Source: a virus | IMG/VR virus record: IMGVR_UViG_3300032722_000020 | Location: 1 to 61,263 of that record | Strand: one strand, 5' to 3' | DNA length: 61,263 nt | In this document: piece after piece, positions 26,148-34,240 of the stretch | Layout of the letters: every line of letters starts with the position of its first letter | Position numbering within the stretch: position 1 is the stretch's first letter | Made by a program: the position numbers and the translations under genes | The notes under the pieces: model-generated | Told to the model about the DNA's origin: nothing | Seen by the model: the letters and a program-made list of their open reading frames with translations, nothing else | The model's database searches: none

Positions 26148-29100
26148 GTGTCTAGTGTGAGACTACGCTATTTCTTTGCCCTCGTCGTCCTAGCCTTCAC
26201 CGCACAGGCAGGGACGGTCACGCCGACTTGGAATTTTCAAGATTATACCGGCGGCGCATACGGTTACAATTCCATCACTATTCAGCCGATGCTGCCCGTT
26301 TCGACCGACGGCGCGCAATACTACTTTGTTGGTGATCCGATTACGAAAAACACATCCGGCGGCAGCTTTACCACGAATCTTTTGAACGGGTATGCCTACA
26401 AAGTGACGTTTGCGGGTAGGTTCTCAAATTACTCGTTGACGAATTACTTTGGCACGAACGTAACCGGATCGGTAAATGCCGCCACCTACACCGCCGTTTC
26501 GACGAATATCACTACTGGATTGTATGCTTACAGCATGGCGGCCGCCGATGCTCGGTTTGCCTATGTCCTTATTGAAGGCACAAACAATTCGCTGGCGAAC
26601 GGCGTGCTGACGGTCAAAACGAATTATTCCAGCGGTGGAGGATCGGGTGATGCGCTGGTTGCTGGCTACGGCTTAAGCCTGACGAACATCGGCGGCACGA
26701 ACAACTTGAGCGTCCAGACAAACTTCTTTGACCTGTATGGCGACTGGTTCAAGGCTGTCACCTACCTAGCCACCACCGGCACAGTGTATCACGCGCAAAA
26801 TTCCGACAACGCGACGATGGCGACCTACGCGACCGGCAGCGGCAGCGCGGCGAGCTACACTGGATCGGTCAACTACAATCAGGTGACGAATCCGCCCGCC
26901 ATACCTTCAACCAACGGCTTTGTAACGGCGACAGTGACGAATGGCTTGGCGAGTATTGGTTACGTCAATAGTGTCAGTAACGTTCTAGCCGCTTCGATTC
27001 CATCAACGAATGGATTTGTGACCGCAGCCATCACCAACGGATTAGCTACCACCGGCTATGTCGCTCAAGCGACGAGCGGGATGGTGACGAACTTACCACC
27101 GTCAAACGGCAGCAATGACCAAGCCTTGTTGAGTGCTGCGGTTTCAGTTCCCAATCGCGTGATTATTCTGTCGCCGCAAACGACCTACTACGCCTCAAAC
27201 TTGTTTATCACCAACCACATTTTCCTCGACCTAAACGGCTCGACCATCGCCATGATGAGCGGCGCGACCAACGCGCTCATTGATACCGGCGACAACAATA
27301 GTGACCAATCCGTTGTCAATGGCACGCTCGACGGCGGGAATACGGGAGATTTCGTTTATGGTTCAACCATTCCGATGCCGATAAATCATCCAGTGTTTCC
27401 GGGCTATGGCAGTTCCATGAGCAATCGTTTTGGCCTGACGTGGAACGCCTCGGCGGGCGGTCAAATCTCGCACCTGTTTATCAAGGGATTCAACGGCATC
27501 GGTCTGGCGGTTCGTTGCTGGCGCGGCACCGAGTCCATGAAATACACCAATTCGACGATTGATAACGTCACCGTGTTCAACAACTTCGCGGGCGTCGTGG
27601 ATAGCGGATACGGCTTCCAATACTACTACAACCAGTTCACTCACGATCCCAATTCTTACGCCTACGACTCCGGCGAATACATCAATTTTCAAGGCTTAAC
27701 TGCCAAGCAAAACGGCATCGGCTTGGCGATTGGCGCGGGCAACGACCGCATCACCGGCGCAATGGTGACAGACAACTACATCGGCATGATTGCTGACGGC
27801 GGGCCAAATGCGGCGCATGGAATATTTTCGGACGTGACGATGAACCACAATGTTTATCCCTTCGCGTTTGCCGGTGCAGGCGAGATTCGTTTCACCGATT
27901 CTTATTTGCAAGTCAACACCTACGCCGGACAGGTTACTTCGGCTTCGGCTTTGGATTTCATTTCATCGGCGATACTTACGGGAATTGTTGTCACGAACAA
28001 AACAGGCGAACCCAATCCTCCGAACCTTGGTATCTATTCCTGTTCCATTGGCGATACCATTACCAACTTGGTGTCAGTGCCCGCGCCGAACGGGACGTGC
28101 TACTTTTACGGGAACCACTACTCGGCATCGGGAGCCATATCGGATGGCACTGATACCAACGGTTGCGGCAAGATTACTTCTGCGGGCGTCACTTATGCGG
28201 GTGGTGGCACCAGCCTGAATACCAACACAGTGGCAGGAATTGTGAGCAATACGGTGACGACGAGCTATGTCGCTGGACTCGGTTATCCAAATCCCACAAA
28301 CTTCAATCATGTGGTTGTTTCAAACAACGCATATTCCGGTGGGGTTACAATGGGAAGTATTTTTGTTAGTAGTTCGCTTTCGAGCAATTACGCGGTTATC
28401 GGAATGGCGTCCGATGGAATGACTCCGATATTTAAGGGCTACAACTTTTCCAGCAACCAAATTTCTCAATGTTACGTTTCCGGTGTTCCACTTGTCTTAA
28501 ATCCAGATAGTTCGCCTGTTGGTGTTGGAAAACTAAATCCGACCAACACGCTGGACGTCGGTGGCACCATCGGCGACCAATACGGACAGTTGCCGCCGTC
28601 AAATTTAATCCAAACCAACTCCAACCAATTCACTTCATGGACGATTGGAAACAACTTGGACGGCGGGATGTTCACGAATCTCACGGCTGGCAACATCGTC
28701 GGGACGGTAGCGAACGCAAATTATGCCAACCAAGCCGGAAACGCTTACTCCGCTGGCATCGCTAACCGAGCGGCTTTTGCTGTAATCGCCACCAACGCGC
28801 CGGATGGCAACGCGATTGCCAGCTTGAACGCCGCGACGAACATTGCCAATGCTGCGGTTGCGCCCTACACCAACCAAGTCACGACAGCGGCAATCACTAA
28901 CGCCAACGGTTTGACCACCAACAGCACGCTCAACGCCGCGCTGATTTCTGGTATTCTACCAATGGGGACTTTGACCACTGACACCGTGACCACCAACGGC
29001 GTGCTTTACTACAAGAACGCGACCACACGCGGCATCACCAACGCCCCGACGCTGAACCTTGCCAACTCGACGAACTACACCGGCGCAATCGCTTTGAGCC

Positions 29101-29705
29101 AGTTGCCTAGTCAGGTCTTGACCAACGGCGCGGCCTATCAGCCGACCAACGCGAACCTGACCACGCTGGCGACCTTGAACGGCAACTCGCTAACGAACAT
29201 TAATCCGGCCAACATCGCTTCCGGCAACCTGCCCAGCACCGTTACCAACACCGCGCCGATTGCCGCGACGAATGTCACTGGAACCATTTCTGCGACGAAT
29301 GTTCAAAACACTTATCAAGTAGTCAGTATCTATAATTATTCTGGCCTCAATGCGGGTCAAAACTTCTTTGCCACAGGGCCAGCCACGGCAGCCTCGTATC
29401 TCTATTGCCAGATGCCCGCCGGATTCACCGGAATCATCACCAATCTAACCATCGGCGAGCTTTATCCGCCGCTTGGTGTTGGGACTAATTTAGTTTGCTA
29501 CTTCTACACCAACGGCGTCAGTTGCTCAAACTCCTACTCTTTTACCTACGTTGGGGGAACGACCTATCCAAACGTCCAGATGTCCACCAACGGTTCGTTG
29601 ACCATCGCCAGCCCGACCGATTTGGTTTCGCTTGTGATATTTTCGTCTAATAGCACTCCGGCAATTCGCACGACAATCACTTGGAGGCAGCAAATCAAAC
29701 CATGA
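26148..29705 (+). CDS. Tail fibre with beta-helix and N-terminal signal peptide
   Basis: 1185 residues from GTG 26148 (a second GTG at 26157 is possible). The first 22 residues (VRLRYFFALVVLAFTAQAG core) form a Sec signal peptide. Repeats of TNGF-V-T-(A/T)-x-T-N-G-L follow at about 255-310. A right-handed beta-helix of the pectate-lyase/tailspike kind spans about 325-640 (many short N/G turns). Asn/Thr-rich strands and a compact C-terminal domain follow. It is the likely receptor-binding or surface-degrading fibre. A cleavable signal on a fibre is unusual. The ATG of the next gene overlaps its stop. Confidence 0.7.
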   Translation: MSSVRLRYFFALVVLAFTAQAGTVTPTWNFQDYTGGAYGYNSITIQPMLPVSTDGAQYYFVGDPITKNTSGGSFTTNLLNGYAYKVTFAGRFSNYSLTNYFGTNVTGSVNAATYTAVSTNITTGLYAYSMAAADARFAYVLIEGTNNSLANGVLTVKTNYSSGGGSGDALVAGYGLSLTNIGGTNNLSVQTNFFDLYGDWFKAVTYLATTGTVYHAQNSDNATMATYATGSGSAASYTGSVNYNQVTNPPAIPSTNGFVTATVTNGLASIGYVNSVSNVLAASIPSTNGFVTAAITNGLATTGYVAQATSGMVTNLPPSNGSNDQALLSAAVSVPNRVIILSPQTTYYASNLFITNHIFLDLNGSTIAMMSGATNALIDTGDNNSDQSVVNGTLDGGNTGDFVYGSTIPMPINHPVFPGYGSSMSNRFGLTWNASAGGQISHLFIKGFNGIGLAVRCWRGTESMKYTNSTIDNVTVFNNFAGVVDSGYGFQYYYNQFTHDPNSYAYDSGEYINFQGLTAKQNGIGLAIGAGNDRITGAMVTDNYIGMIADGGPNAAHGIFSDVTMNHNVYPFAFAGAGEIRFTDSYLQVNTYAGQVTSASALDFISSAILTGIVVTNKTGEPNPPNLGIYSCSIGDTITNLVSVPAPNGTCYFYGNHYSASGAISDGTDTNGCGKITSAGVTYAGGGTSLNTNTVAGIVSNTVTTSYVAGLGYPNPTNFNHVVVSNNAYSGGVTMGSIFVSSSLSSNYAVIGMASDGMTPIFKGYNFSSNQISQCYVSGVPLVLNPDSSPVGVGKLNPTNTLDVGGTIGDQYGQLPPSNLIQTNSNQFTSWTIGNNLDGGMFTNLTAGNIVGTVANANYANQAGNAYSAGIANRAAFAVIATNAPDGNAIASLNAATNIANAAVAPYTNQVTTAAITNANGLTTNSTLNAALISGILPMGTLTTDTVTTNGVLYYKNATTRGITNAPTLNLANSTNYTGAIALSQLPSQVLTNGAAYQPTNANLTTLATLNGNSLTNINPANIASGNLPSTVTNTAPIAATNVTGTISATNVQNTYQVVSIYNYSGLNAGQNFFATGPATAASYLYCQMPAGFTGIITNLTIGELYPPLGVGTNLVCYFYTNGVSCSNSYSFTYVGGTTYPNVQMSTNGSLTIASPTDLVSLVIFSSNSTPAIRTTITWRQQIKP

Positions 29706-29854
29706 TTCACCCGACACCCATCAACGTCTGGTATTGGCCGACGCCGCCGAACGCGCTGTATCTGACGCCGCAGAGCGTGCCGGATGCGGTGAACGTCGGC
29801 GCGTGGTTGGGTGTGTTGGCGATGTTTTTAATTATGGTAAAAGGGAAATTATGA
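29702..29854 (+). CDS. 50-residue membrane protein, holin candidate
   Basis: Overlaps the fibre stop and the next start by ATGA at both ends. A Pro-rich N-terminus is followed by one membrane segment near the C-terminus (VGAWLGVLAMFLIMV) and a basic end. Small single-pass proteins at the start of a lysis cluster are often holins; inferred. Confidence 0.6.
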   Translation: MIHPTPINVWYWPTPPNALYLTPQSVPDAVNVGAWLGVLAMFLIMVKGKL

Positions 29855-30168
29855 ATGAGAACTGGAACAAAGGATTGACGGAAAGATTCACGCAACTTGA
29901 AAAGCAAGTTGGTGAGATTCATTCAACGCTCAAGGACATAGACGTTGCCATCAAGGGCGATGCTGATAGAGGCGTAATCGGAATTGCCGGAACGGTTCGG
30001 AACCTGAAATCCGATGTCAGCGCACTCAAAGTCTGGCGCAACTACATTGTCGGCGCAAGCACGGTGGCGTGGCTGGTGTTCTCTGCCTTCTGCTGGGTGG
30101 CCTACGATTGGCTGCGAGAAAACATTTCAACAATCACGGAAATGGTGAAACACGCGAACAAGCAATAA
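29851..30168 (+). CDS. XhlA-like coiled-coil membrane protein (holin/lysis)
   Basis: 105 residues: an acidic coiled coil over residues 10-65 (LTERFTQLEKQVGEIHSTL), then one membrane helix around 73-95 (YIVGASTVAWLVFSAFCWVA) and a short tail. This is the layout of XhlA-type lysis proteins. Coupled to the 50-residue membrane protein before it. Confidence 0.6.
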   Translation: MNENWNKGLTERFTQLEKQVGEIHSTLKDIDVAIKGDADRGVIGIAGTVRNLKSDVSALKVWRNYIVGASTVAWLVFSAFCWVAYDWLRENISTITEMVKHANKQ

Positions 30169-30172
30169 ATTT

Positions 30173-30355
30173 ATGCTAGACAAACTGATCGCTTTCGCCT
30201 CGGCGCACAAAGAGGCTATCATCGTGGCCGCAGGATGGGCAACGCACGTCTTTTGGCCGAACCTGAAACAAGCATATCCGTATCTGCGCGACAACGGCGG
30301 TGTGGTTGGTCTTGTCAAGAATGTTTTCGTCGGCAAGATTCAACCGAAACCATGA
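30173..30355 (+). CDS. 60-residue protein with one hydrophobic segment
   Basis: Begins MLDKLIAFASAHKEAIIVAAGW; residues 15-28 could span or associate with the membrane. ATTTATG start context. Its stop overlaps the next start (ATGA). Probably part of the lysis set. Confidence 0.5.
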   Translation: MLDKLIAFASAHKEAIIVAAGWATHVFWPNLKQAYPYLRDNGGVVGLVKNVFVGKIQPKP

Positions 30356-30465
30356 TCCAATTTCCATCCAGCCCGTTAGACCATCGCCAAAAAGCAAACC
30401 GACTCGTGCCGTGTGGCAATGCGCCGGACTTGGTAGGTGGAGGCAAGCTGGATGGGGAGCCTTAA
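30352..30465 (+). CDS. 37-residue coupled small protein
   Basis: ATGA overlap with the previous stop is the main evidence. Hydrophilic, with a Gly-Gly-Gly-Lys end. No family. It may simply be a short spacer translation leading to the next gene. Confidence 0.35.
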   Translation: MIQFPSSPLDHRQKANRLVPCGNAPDLVGGGKLDGEP

Positions 30466-30472
30466 ATCTAAC

Positions 30473-31099
30473 ATGAAAAAATATATCGCCGCAATCATCG
30501 GGCTGGCCTGCTGGGTCAGCGTTCACGCGCAAACGAATCAGGTGCCGAATCTGATTCCAACATCCGATCCACTGGCCGGCATCGGTCAGATCGCGCAATC
30601 CATCTACAACGGGGCGCAGTCGGCGGGTCTGCTCAATTCGAGCAACTACGCGCCGCTGGTCTATGCGACCTACGCGCCCAAAGCCAAAGACCAGTGGGGC
30701 GGCGGCGCGGCTGTGGCGTTCAACTTCCCCGGCTTGTCGGGAACGAACGGCAACGTCGGGACACTGTTCGGCGCGGACTGGCTCGGTAGCTGGTCGCTGG
30801 TGAACGCCAGCGTCACGCTCAAGGCGAAAATCCGGCCATTGAACATCGGCGTCCTGTCTTGGCTACCTGATTCTGTGCGGCTGGTGCAAGTCGAGCCGAT
30901 TGCTATTGGCGGCGTCTGGACGAGTCTCGGCGGCAGCAGCGCGGGCGGCACGCTCTGGGACATCGGCGGCGTCGTAAACTTTGGTCACTGGCTCGGCGGT
31001 CAATTCACCGCCGGCGTGACTTGGGGAGAATGGGTGGGGAACACCAAAGAACCCGGCCACCGCTACCATCCGTTCGTCGGGTGGCGCTGGGGCTTTTAA
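30473..31099 (+). CDS. Phage-encoded outer-membrane beta-barrel-like protein
   Basis: 208 residues. MKKYIAAIIGLACWVSVHA is a signal peptide cleaved after VHA. The mature part alternates Gly/aromatic strands (WGGGAAVAFNFPGL, VNFGHWLGGQFTAGVTWGEW) and ends in HPFVGWRWGF. A C-terminal Phe on an amphipathic strand is the outer-membrane sorting signal of barrels. No family recognised. It could alter the receptor to block superinfection or help disrupt the outer membrane; both are inferences. It lies between membrane and lipoprotein genes of the lysis cluster. A structured intergenic RNA follows. Confidence 0.68.
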   Translation: MKKYIAAIIGLACWVSVHAQTNQVPNLIPTSDPLAGIGQIAQSIYNGAQSAGLLNSSNYAPLVYATYAPKAKDQWGGGAAVAFNFPGLSGTNGNVGTLFGADWLGSWSLVNASVTLKAKIRPLNIGVLSWLPDSVRLVQVEPIAIGGVWTSLGGSSAGGTLWDIGGVVNFGHWLGGQFTAGVTWGEWVGNTKEPGHRYHPFVGWRWGF

Positions 31100-31107
31100 C
31101 TAAAAAC

Positions 31108-31157
31108 GGCGCGGCGGTGAGACTTGAAATCTCGCTGTAAAACGGCAACCGCCCGCC
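31108..31157 (+). other. Candidate structured intergenic RNA
   Basis: GGCGCGGCGGT pairs with ACCGCCCGCC around an inner GAGA-N7-TCTC hairpin and a second small stem. It lies between the barrel and lipoprotein genes in a 162-base gap with no gene. No T-run follows, so it is not a simple terminator. Confidence 0.4.
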
Positions 31158-31261
31158 AATCTCTTTATGACTCCTCTACCTACCCGAATGCGGACGTTAT
31201 ACGTCCGAGCATCCCGGCATTCTTACCGGCTAGGCGTCTGGCGGGGGAGTCTTTCTTTGCC

Positions 31262-31390
31262 ATGAAACGCATCGCCGCATTATTAACCGTCGCGTGGATT
31301 CTCGCGCTGTGCCTAGTCGGCTGTTTCGCGGCGTTGACGCGCATCCGTTGGCTGGACGACATTTGCGAACGCGCCTTGACTGACTTATGA
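31262..31390 (+). CDS. Small lipoprotein (o-spanin-like)
   Basis: 42 residues beginning MKRIAALLTVAWILALCLVGC; LVGC is a lipobox, so the mature lipoprotein would start at Cys21 and be only 22 residues. Very short lipoproteins in lysis clusters are often outer-membrane spanins. I take ATG 31262 rather than the upstream frame start at 31124. Its stop overlaps the next start (ATGA). Confidence 0.55.
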   Translation: MKRIAALLTVAWILALCLVGCFAALTRIRWLDDICERALTDL

Positions 31391-31917
31391 AACCGCACTT
31401 CCTGACATCGCTTGACGTTACGCCGCTCGACGACGGCATCCACTGGCGTCTGAACAAGATGCTCAAGTTCGTGGACAAGAAAGGCGAGTTGCACGTCGTC
31501 CATCGCGGCTTCCTGACAGACTTCGCCTCTGTTCCACCCCTAGCGTTTATCGCCGGACTGGTGCTTGCCATCGCGTCTCCGGTGGCGATAGGCGCTGCGT
31601 GGCTGCACTGCGTCTCGGTGCTGGGCTGGGCGTCTGCCGTAATCGCGTTCGCGGTCTGGGTGTGCGTCGTGGCCGACAAGTTCAACTGCGACGACACGGG
31701 CGCAAGCAAGCTGGACGCGCCAGCGGTGATCCACGACAACGGCTACGGACGCCCGCATCTTGGCGGCTTGTGGACGAAGATACGGATGAAGCAGTATTGG
31801 GACGGCGTGCTGTATCAGGCGATGCTTGCGAACGGCGTGGACAAGTTCACCGCGAACACCGTCTGGTTCATGCTGCTGCTGTTCGGATGGTTTGCCTACT
31901 TCCGAAAAGCAAAATGA
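31387..31917 (+). CDS. DUF1353-like protein with inserted membrane hairpin
   Basis: 176 residues. GFLTDFASVPPL at about residue 41 and APAVIHDNGY at about 117 match the two hallmark blocks of DUF1353, a phage domain of unknown function. Between them lie about 50 residues with two hydrophobic segments (LAFIAGLVLAIASPVAIGAA and SAVIAFAVWVCVVA), and the C-terminus is also hydrophobic. Typical members are soluble and have only a short link there. The membrane insertion suggests action at the envelope with the lysis genes. Confidence 0.65.
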   Translation: MKPHFLTSLDVTPLDDGIHWRLNKMLKFVDKKGELHVVHRGFLTDFASVPPLAFIAGLVLAIASPVAIGAAWLHCVSVLGWASAVIAFAVWVCVVADKFNCDDTGASKLDAPAVIHDNGYGRPHLGGLWTKIRMKQYWDGVLYQAMLANGVDKFTANTVWFMLLLFGWFAYFRKAK

Positions 31918-31920
31918 TTT

Positions 31921-31974
31921 ATGAAATTAACGAAAGACGAACTGATTAAACGCGGGAGTGTGCCTTTGACGTAG
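31921..31974 (+). pseudogene. Truncated ORF at mobile-element boundary
   Basis: ATG with ATTTATG context opens a 17-codon frame that stops inside the left inverted repeat of the mobile element (TAG at 31972-31974). It looks like the start of a gene cut by insertion, although the matching remainder is not found beyond 35402. Confidence 0.35.
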
Positions 31975-31977
31975 GCA
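31964..31977. repeat. Left terminal inverted repeat of mobile element
   Basis: CTTTGACGTAGGCA, with an exact complement at 35389-35402 and partial match for three more bases inward. Confidence 0.6.
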
Positions 31978-32019
31978 AATTGAATTGCCTTAAAACAGGG
32001 AAAGACGGACGATGTTTTT

Positions 32020-32244
32020 ATGAGCGACAAACCCGACGCAGAACAATACGCCAGAATCATCCTTTGGCATTTATGCACACTTCAAGCTCAAATCAATTTG
32101 ATGCAGTCCGATCTTATTTGCCGGGCTGGGCGGGATGATGGGGCAACAGACATGGAAATTTTGGACGAGACATCCAAGCGAGGAAAGATTAAACTCGTTT
32201 TTTTTCGACTTCACATAATCCGCCCGCAGTCAATTTGCCCGTGA
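32020..32244 (+). CDS. Small protein inside mobile element, unknown
   Basis: 74 residues. The first 60 look well formed (acidic start, then helical QYARIILWHLCTLQAQINL). The last 15, past about base 32200, read antisense to the zinc-ribbon gene and may be out of the original gene, so it is possibly truncated at its 3' end. Confidence 0.45.
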   Translation: MSDKPDAEQYARIILWHLCTLQAQINLMQSDLICRAGRDDGATDMEILDETSKRGKIKLVFFRLHIIRPQSICP

Positions 32245-32518
32245 TCTCGGCAAATAGCTGCATTGCCTTGCGCCGACAGTTGGCGCAATAAAGCGCATAT
32301 TTTCGCTTTGAAAAGTCGTAGTCAGATTTCCCCCCACATTCTCGGCAATGTCCGCGCTTGTATTTCATCCGCCGACGGTGAAACTTTTGAAGCGATTTCC
32401 GGTAACGCATCAGGCGCAAGCGCGCCTTTTCTTCGCGCAGAATGTCCCGCTTGGAAATCGGTTTAGCTTCGGACTTGTCTTTAACCAGCCATGCGAACGG
32501 TTTGCCGCTGGCTTGCAA
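32189..32518 (-). CDS. Zinc-ribbon accessory protein of the element
   Basis: Up to 109 residues from a TTG start; an internal ATG gives about 72 residues. Strongly basic with CRECGGK and CANCRRK pairs 23 residues apart, a zinc ribbon. Follows the transposase on the same strand. Contains a G6AA tract (32330-32335). Possibly DNA-binding. Confidence 0.5.
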   Translation of the reverse strand: MQASGKPFAWLVKDKSEAKPISKRDILREEKARLRLMRYRKSLQKFHRRRMKYKRGHCRECGGKSDYDFSKRKYALYCANCRRKAMQLFAEITGKLTAGGLCEVEKKRV

Positions 32519-32524
32519 ATCCTT

Positions 32525-33475
32525 TCAATTCGCGGGCTGGCGATACATGAGCCGCTTTCCGGCAATCATCGGCATAAACGCAACCATGCGCTCGCCGTCT
32601 GTGCTTTTGCGGGTATTCCAGCGAAATTAAAACTCGCTGGCGTATTTTGAAAGATGCTCCGCAGAAATGCAATGCCACGCGCCGAAAACACCCCTTTTGA
32701 GCAAGGAAAAGAAACTCTCGCAGGTATTCACATGACTAACCGTGCCGTCTGGATTATGCCGCGCGTATTCGTATTTAGAGTGATTCACGCGCTGGTGACG
32801 GTCTTGCCCCTTCAAAGCCATTTTGTAGGACGGATGTTCGTCTGTGTTCACTATCGCCGTCTTGCGGGCGGCTGCCGCCATAAACTCGCCGACGTTTTTT
32901 GCCGTCACGCTTGGAATAACCCGCGTGCGCGCTTCGCCATTGCGCTCGACAATCAGCGCAACAATGGTCTTACGCTCCGGCTTTTCAAAGTTGGGCATGA
33001 ATGTTTCATCGGCTTCGCAAGTGTTGTCCAGCAGCTTTGCCGTTTTCAAATCCGCTCCCATTGCGTGCCGTATGCGATGCGCTAGAAACCAAGCCGTGCG
33101 GTAGGTGGTTTTTAGCATCCGCCGCAATTGCATCGCGCTAATGGATTTTTTAGACGAACACAGAATGAAAATTGCCATCAAGATTTTAGAAAGCGGGACG
33201 TGAGAATCTTCAAACACTGTGCCAACGGTTGCGGTGAACGGCTTGCGGCACGCGCCGCAAAAATAAACACCTTTGCGAAGTGGTGAACGGCTACCCGCTT
33301 TGGATTTCAGCTTGGAAATGGTTTTGGCTTTGCCGTCATTCTGGCAATGTGGGCAAACCGGCTTGCCATCCGGCCAGCGCAGTTGCTCAAAAAGTTTCCG
33401 CGCCCGGTTTTCGTTGGAATACTTCTTTGCCAGTGAAACCAGATTCAGTTCTTCGTCGTTAAGCTTCGCTTTCAT
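32525..33475 (-). pseudogene. IS1595/ISXO2-family transposase with premature stop
   Basis: The first 282 codons hold the family's zinc-ribbon (C41, C44, C73, C76) and DDE core: D156 in EADETF, D212 in NTDEHPSY and E253 in THVN-TCESFF. A TAA at 32627-32629 then interrupts the frame. The same frame continues for 33 codons and restores the expected C-terminal phrase (FRWNTRKSTDGERM, then GKRLMYRQP). The stop replaces the usual Asp of the E-F-D-F-R phrase, so it is a recent nonsense change. All three catalytic acids precede it, so partial activity is possible. Confidence 0.8.
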
Positions 33476-33480
33476 CTTGA

Positions 33481-33536
33481 CTAAAGGTTAAACCAAATGT
33501 ATATTCATGTCAAACTAAAAGTTAAACGAAATGTAT
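33481..33536. repeat. Two 22-bp direct repeats, candidate operator
   Basis: CTAAAGGTTAAACCAAATGTAT at 33481-33502 recurs at 33515-33536 with two changes, 34 bases apart, between the divergent transposase and ribbon-helix-helix genes. RHH proteins often bind such spaced direct repeats, so autoregulation is likely. Confidence 0.6.
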
Positions 33537-33705
33537 GAAACCTAAAATGGGTCGTCCCAAACTGCCAAAAGGCGAAGTCAAAGACGTTTTGCTTGGTGCG
33601 AAGTTCGCGCCGGATGAAGCAAAACAAGTCCATGCCGCCGTGAAGCGTGAAAACATGGGCAAGTCCGAATGGATCAGAAAAACCCTGCTTTCCGCCGCCA
33701 ATTAA
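33535..33705 (+). CDS. Ribbon-helix-helix regulator of the element
   Basis: 56 residues: a basic N-terminus, strand DVLLGAKFAP, helix DEAKQVHAAVKREN, and helix KSEWIRKTLLSA. This is the CopG/Arc fold. It starts on the second operator repeat and faces the transposase, so it probably represses both. Confidence 0.7.
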   Translation: MKPKMGRPKLPKGEVKDVLLGAKFAPDEAKQVHAAVKRENMGKSEWIRKTLLSAAN

Positions 33706-34222
33706 GAGCCGCGCCGTAGCAATCCGGCGCGGATCACCGTTGGCTGGTCGCGTGGACTAGCTCCGCATGATTCGGTTGAACTTCCGAATCATCCCGCATT
33801 GATATGGTGGCGGGACTTTTGGAATACGAACCGAATTTATCCGGTTTTGGATATGGTTATTGCGTCTTTTCATAAATCACCTTTTGTGGGGATTTGATTA
33901 TTGACGCCGCCGGAAGTTGACTTTATGGTTTCAGTGTCTAGTTGAAACGCTCGTCGGGCATCCGGCAGCATCGGTTTTGAAAGACGACTTTTGCGAGTCG
34001 CCTTTTCCGTTTTTAGACTTCGAGTTTTTCTTACATTGGCTTGCCTTAAAAAGAAAACCGCTTCGTTCCGAGTCGAAAAGCTCACGGCGCGGAGCATTTC
34101 GGAACAAAGCGGTTTCTAAATTTTCAATTCACCGTCAAATCAGTTTCGACACTGACAATGCGAAGATAGCTTGTGCGTAGAAACTGTCGAAGATTTCAGG
34201 TGGAGTGAATTAAGGCAACCCA
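33706..34222. other. Non-coding hairpin-rich gap
   Basis: About 520 bases without a credible gene. Successive hairpins: CCGCGCCG/CGGCGCGG, ATGATTCGG (33767-33775) with CCGAATCAT (33784-33792), TCCCGC/GCGGGA followed by CTTTT, AACCG/CGGTT, and a CGACT/AGTCG hairpin with a T-rich tail near 33990. Could be a non-coding RNA, tandem terminators or a remnant of another element. Confidence 0.45.
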
Positions 34223-34240
34223 ACTCCACAAAAGTGGAGT
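34223..34240. terminator. Hairpin at the 3' end of the leftward gene
   Basis: ACTCCAC-AAAA-GTGGAGT, a perfect 7-bp stem with a 4-base loop, overlapping the stop codon of 34240-35229. No T-run on the leftward side, a T-rich stretch on the rightward side. Confidence 0.45.

Noticed and set aside
33870-34180. Two overlapping opposite frames in the hairpin-rich gap
   Set aside because: Both are built from hairpin arms and no start context is good; better read as non-coding.
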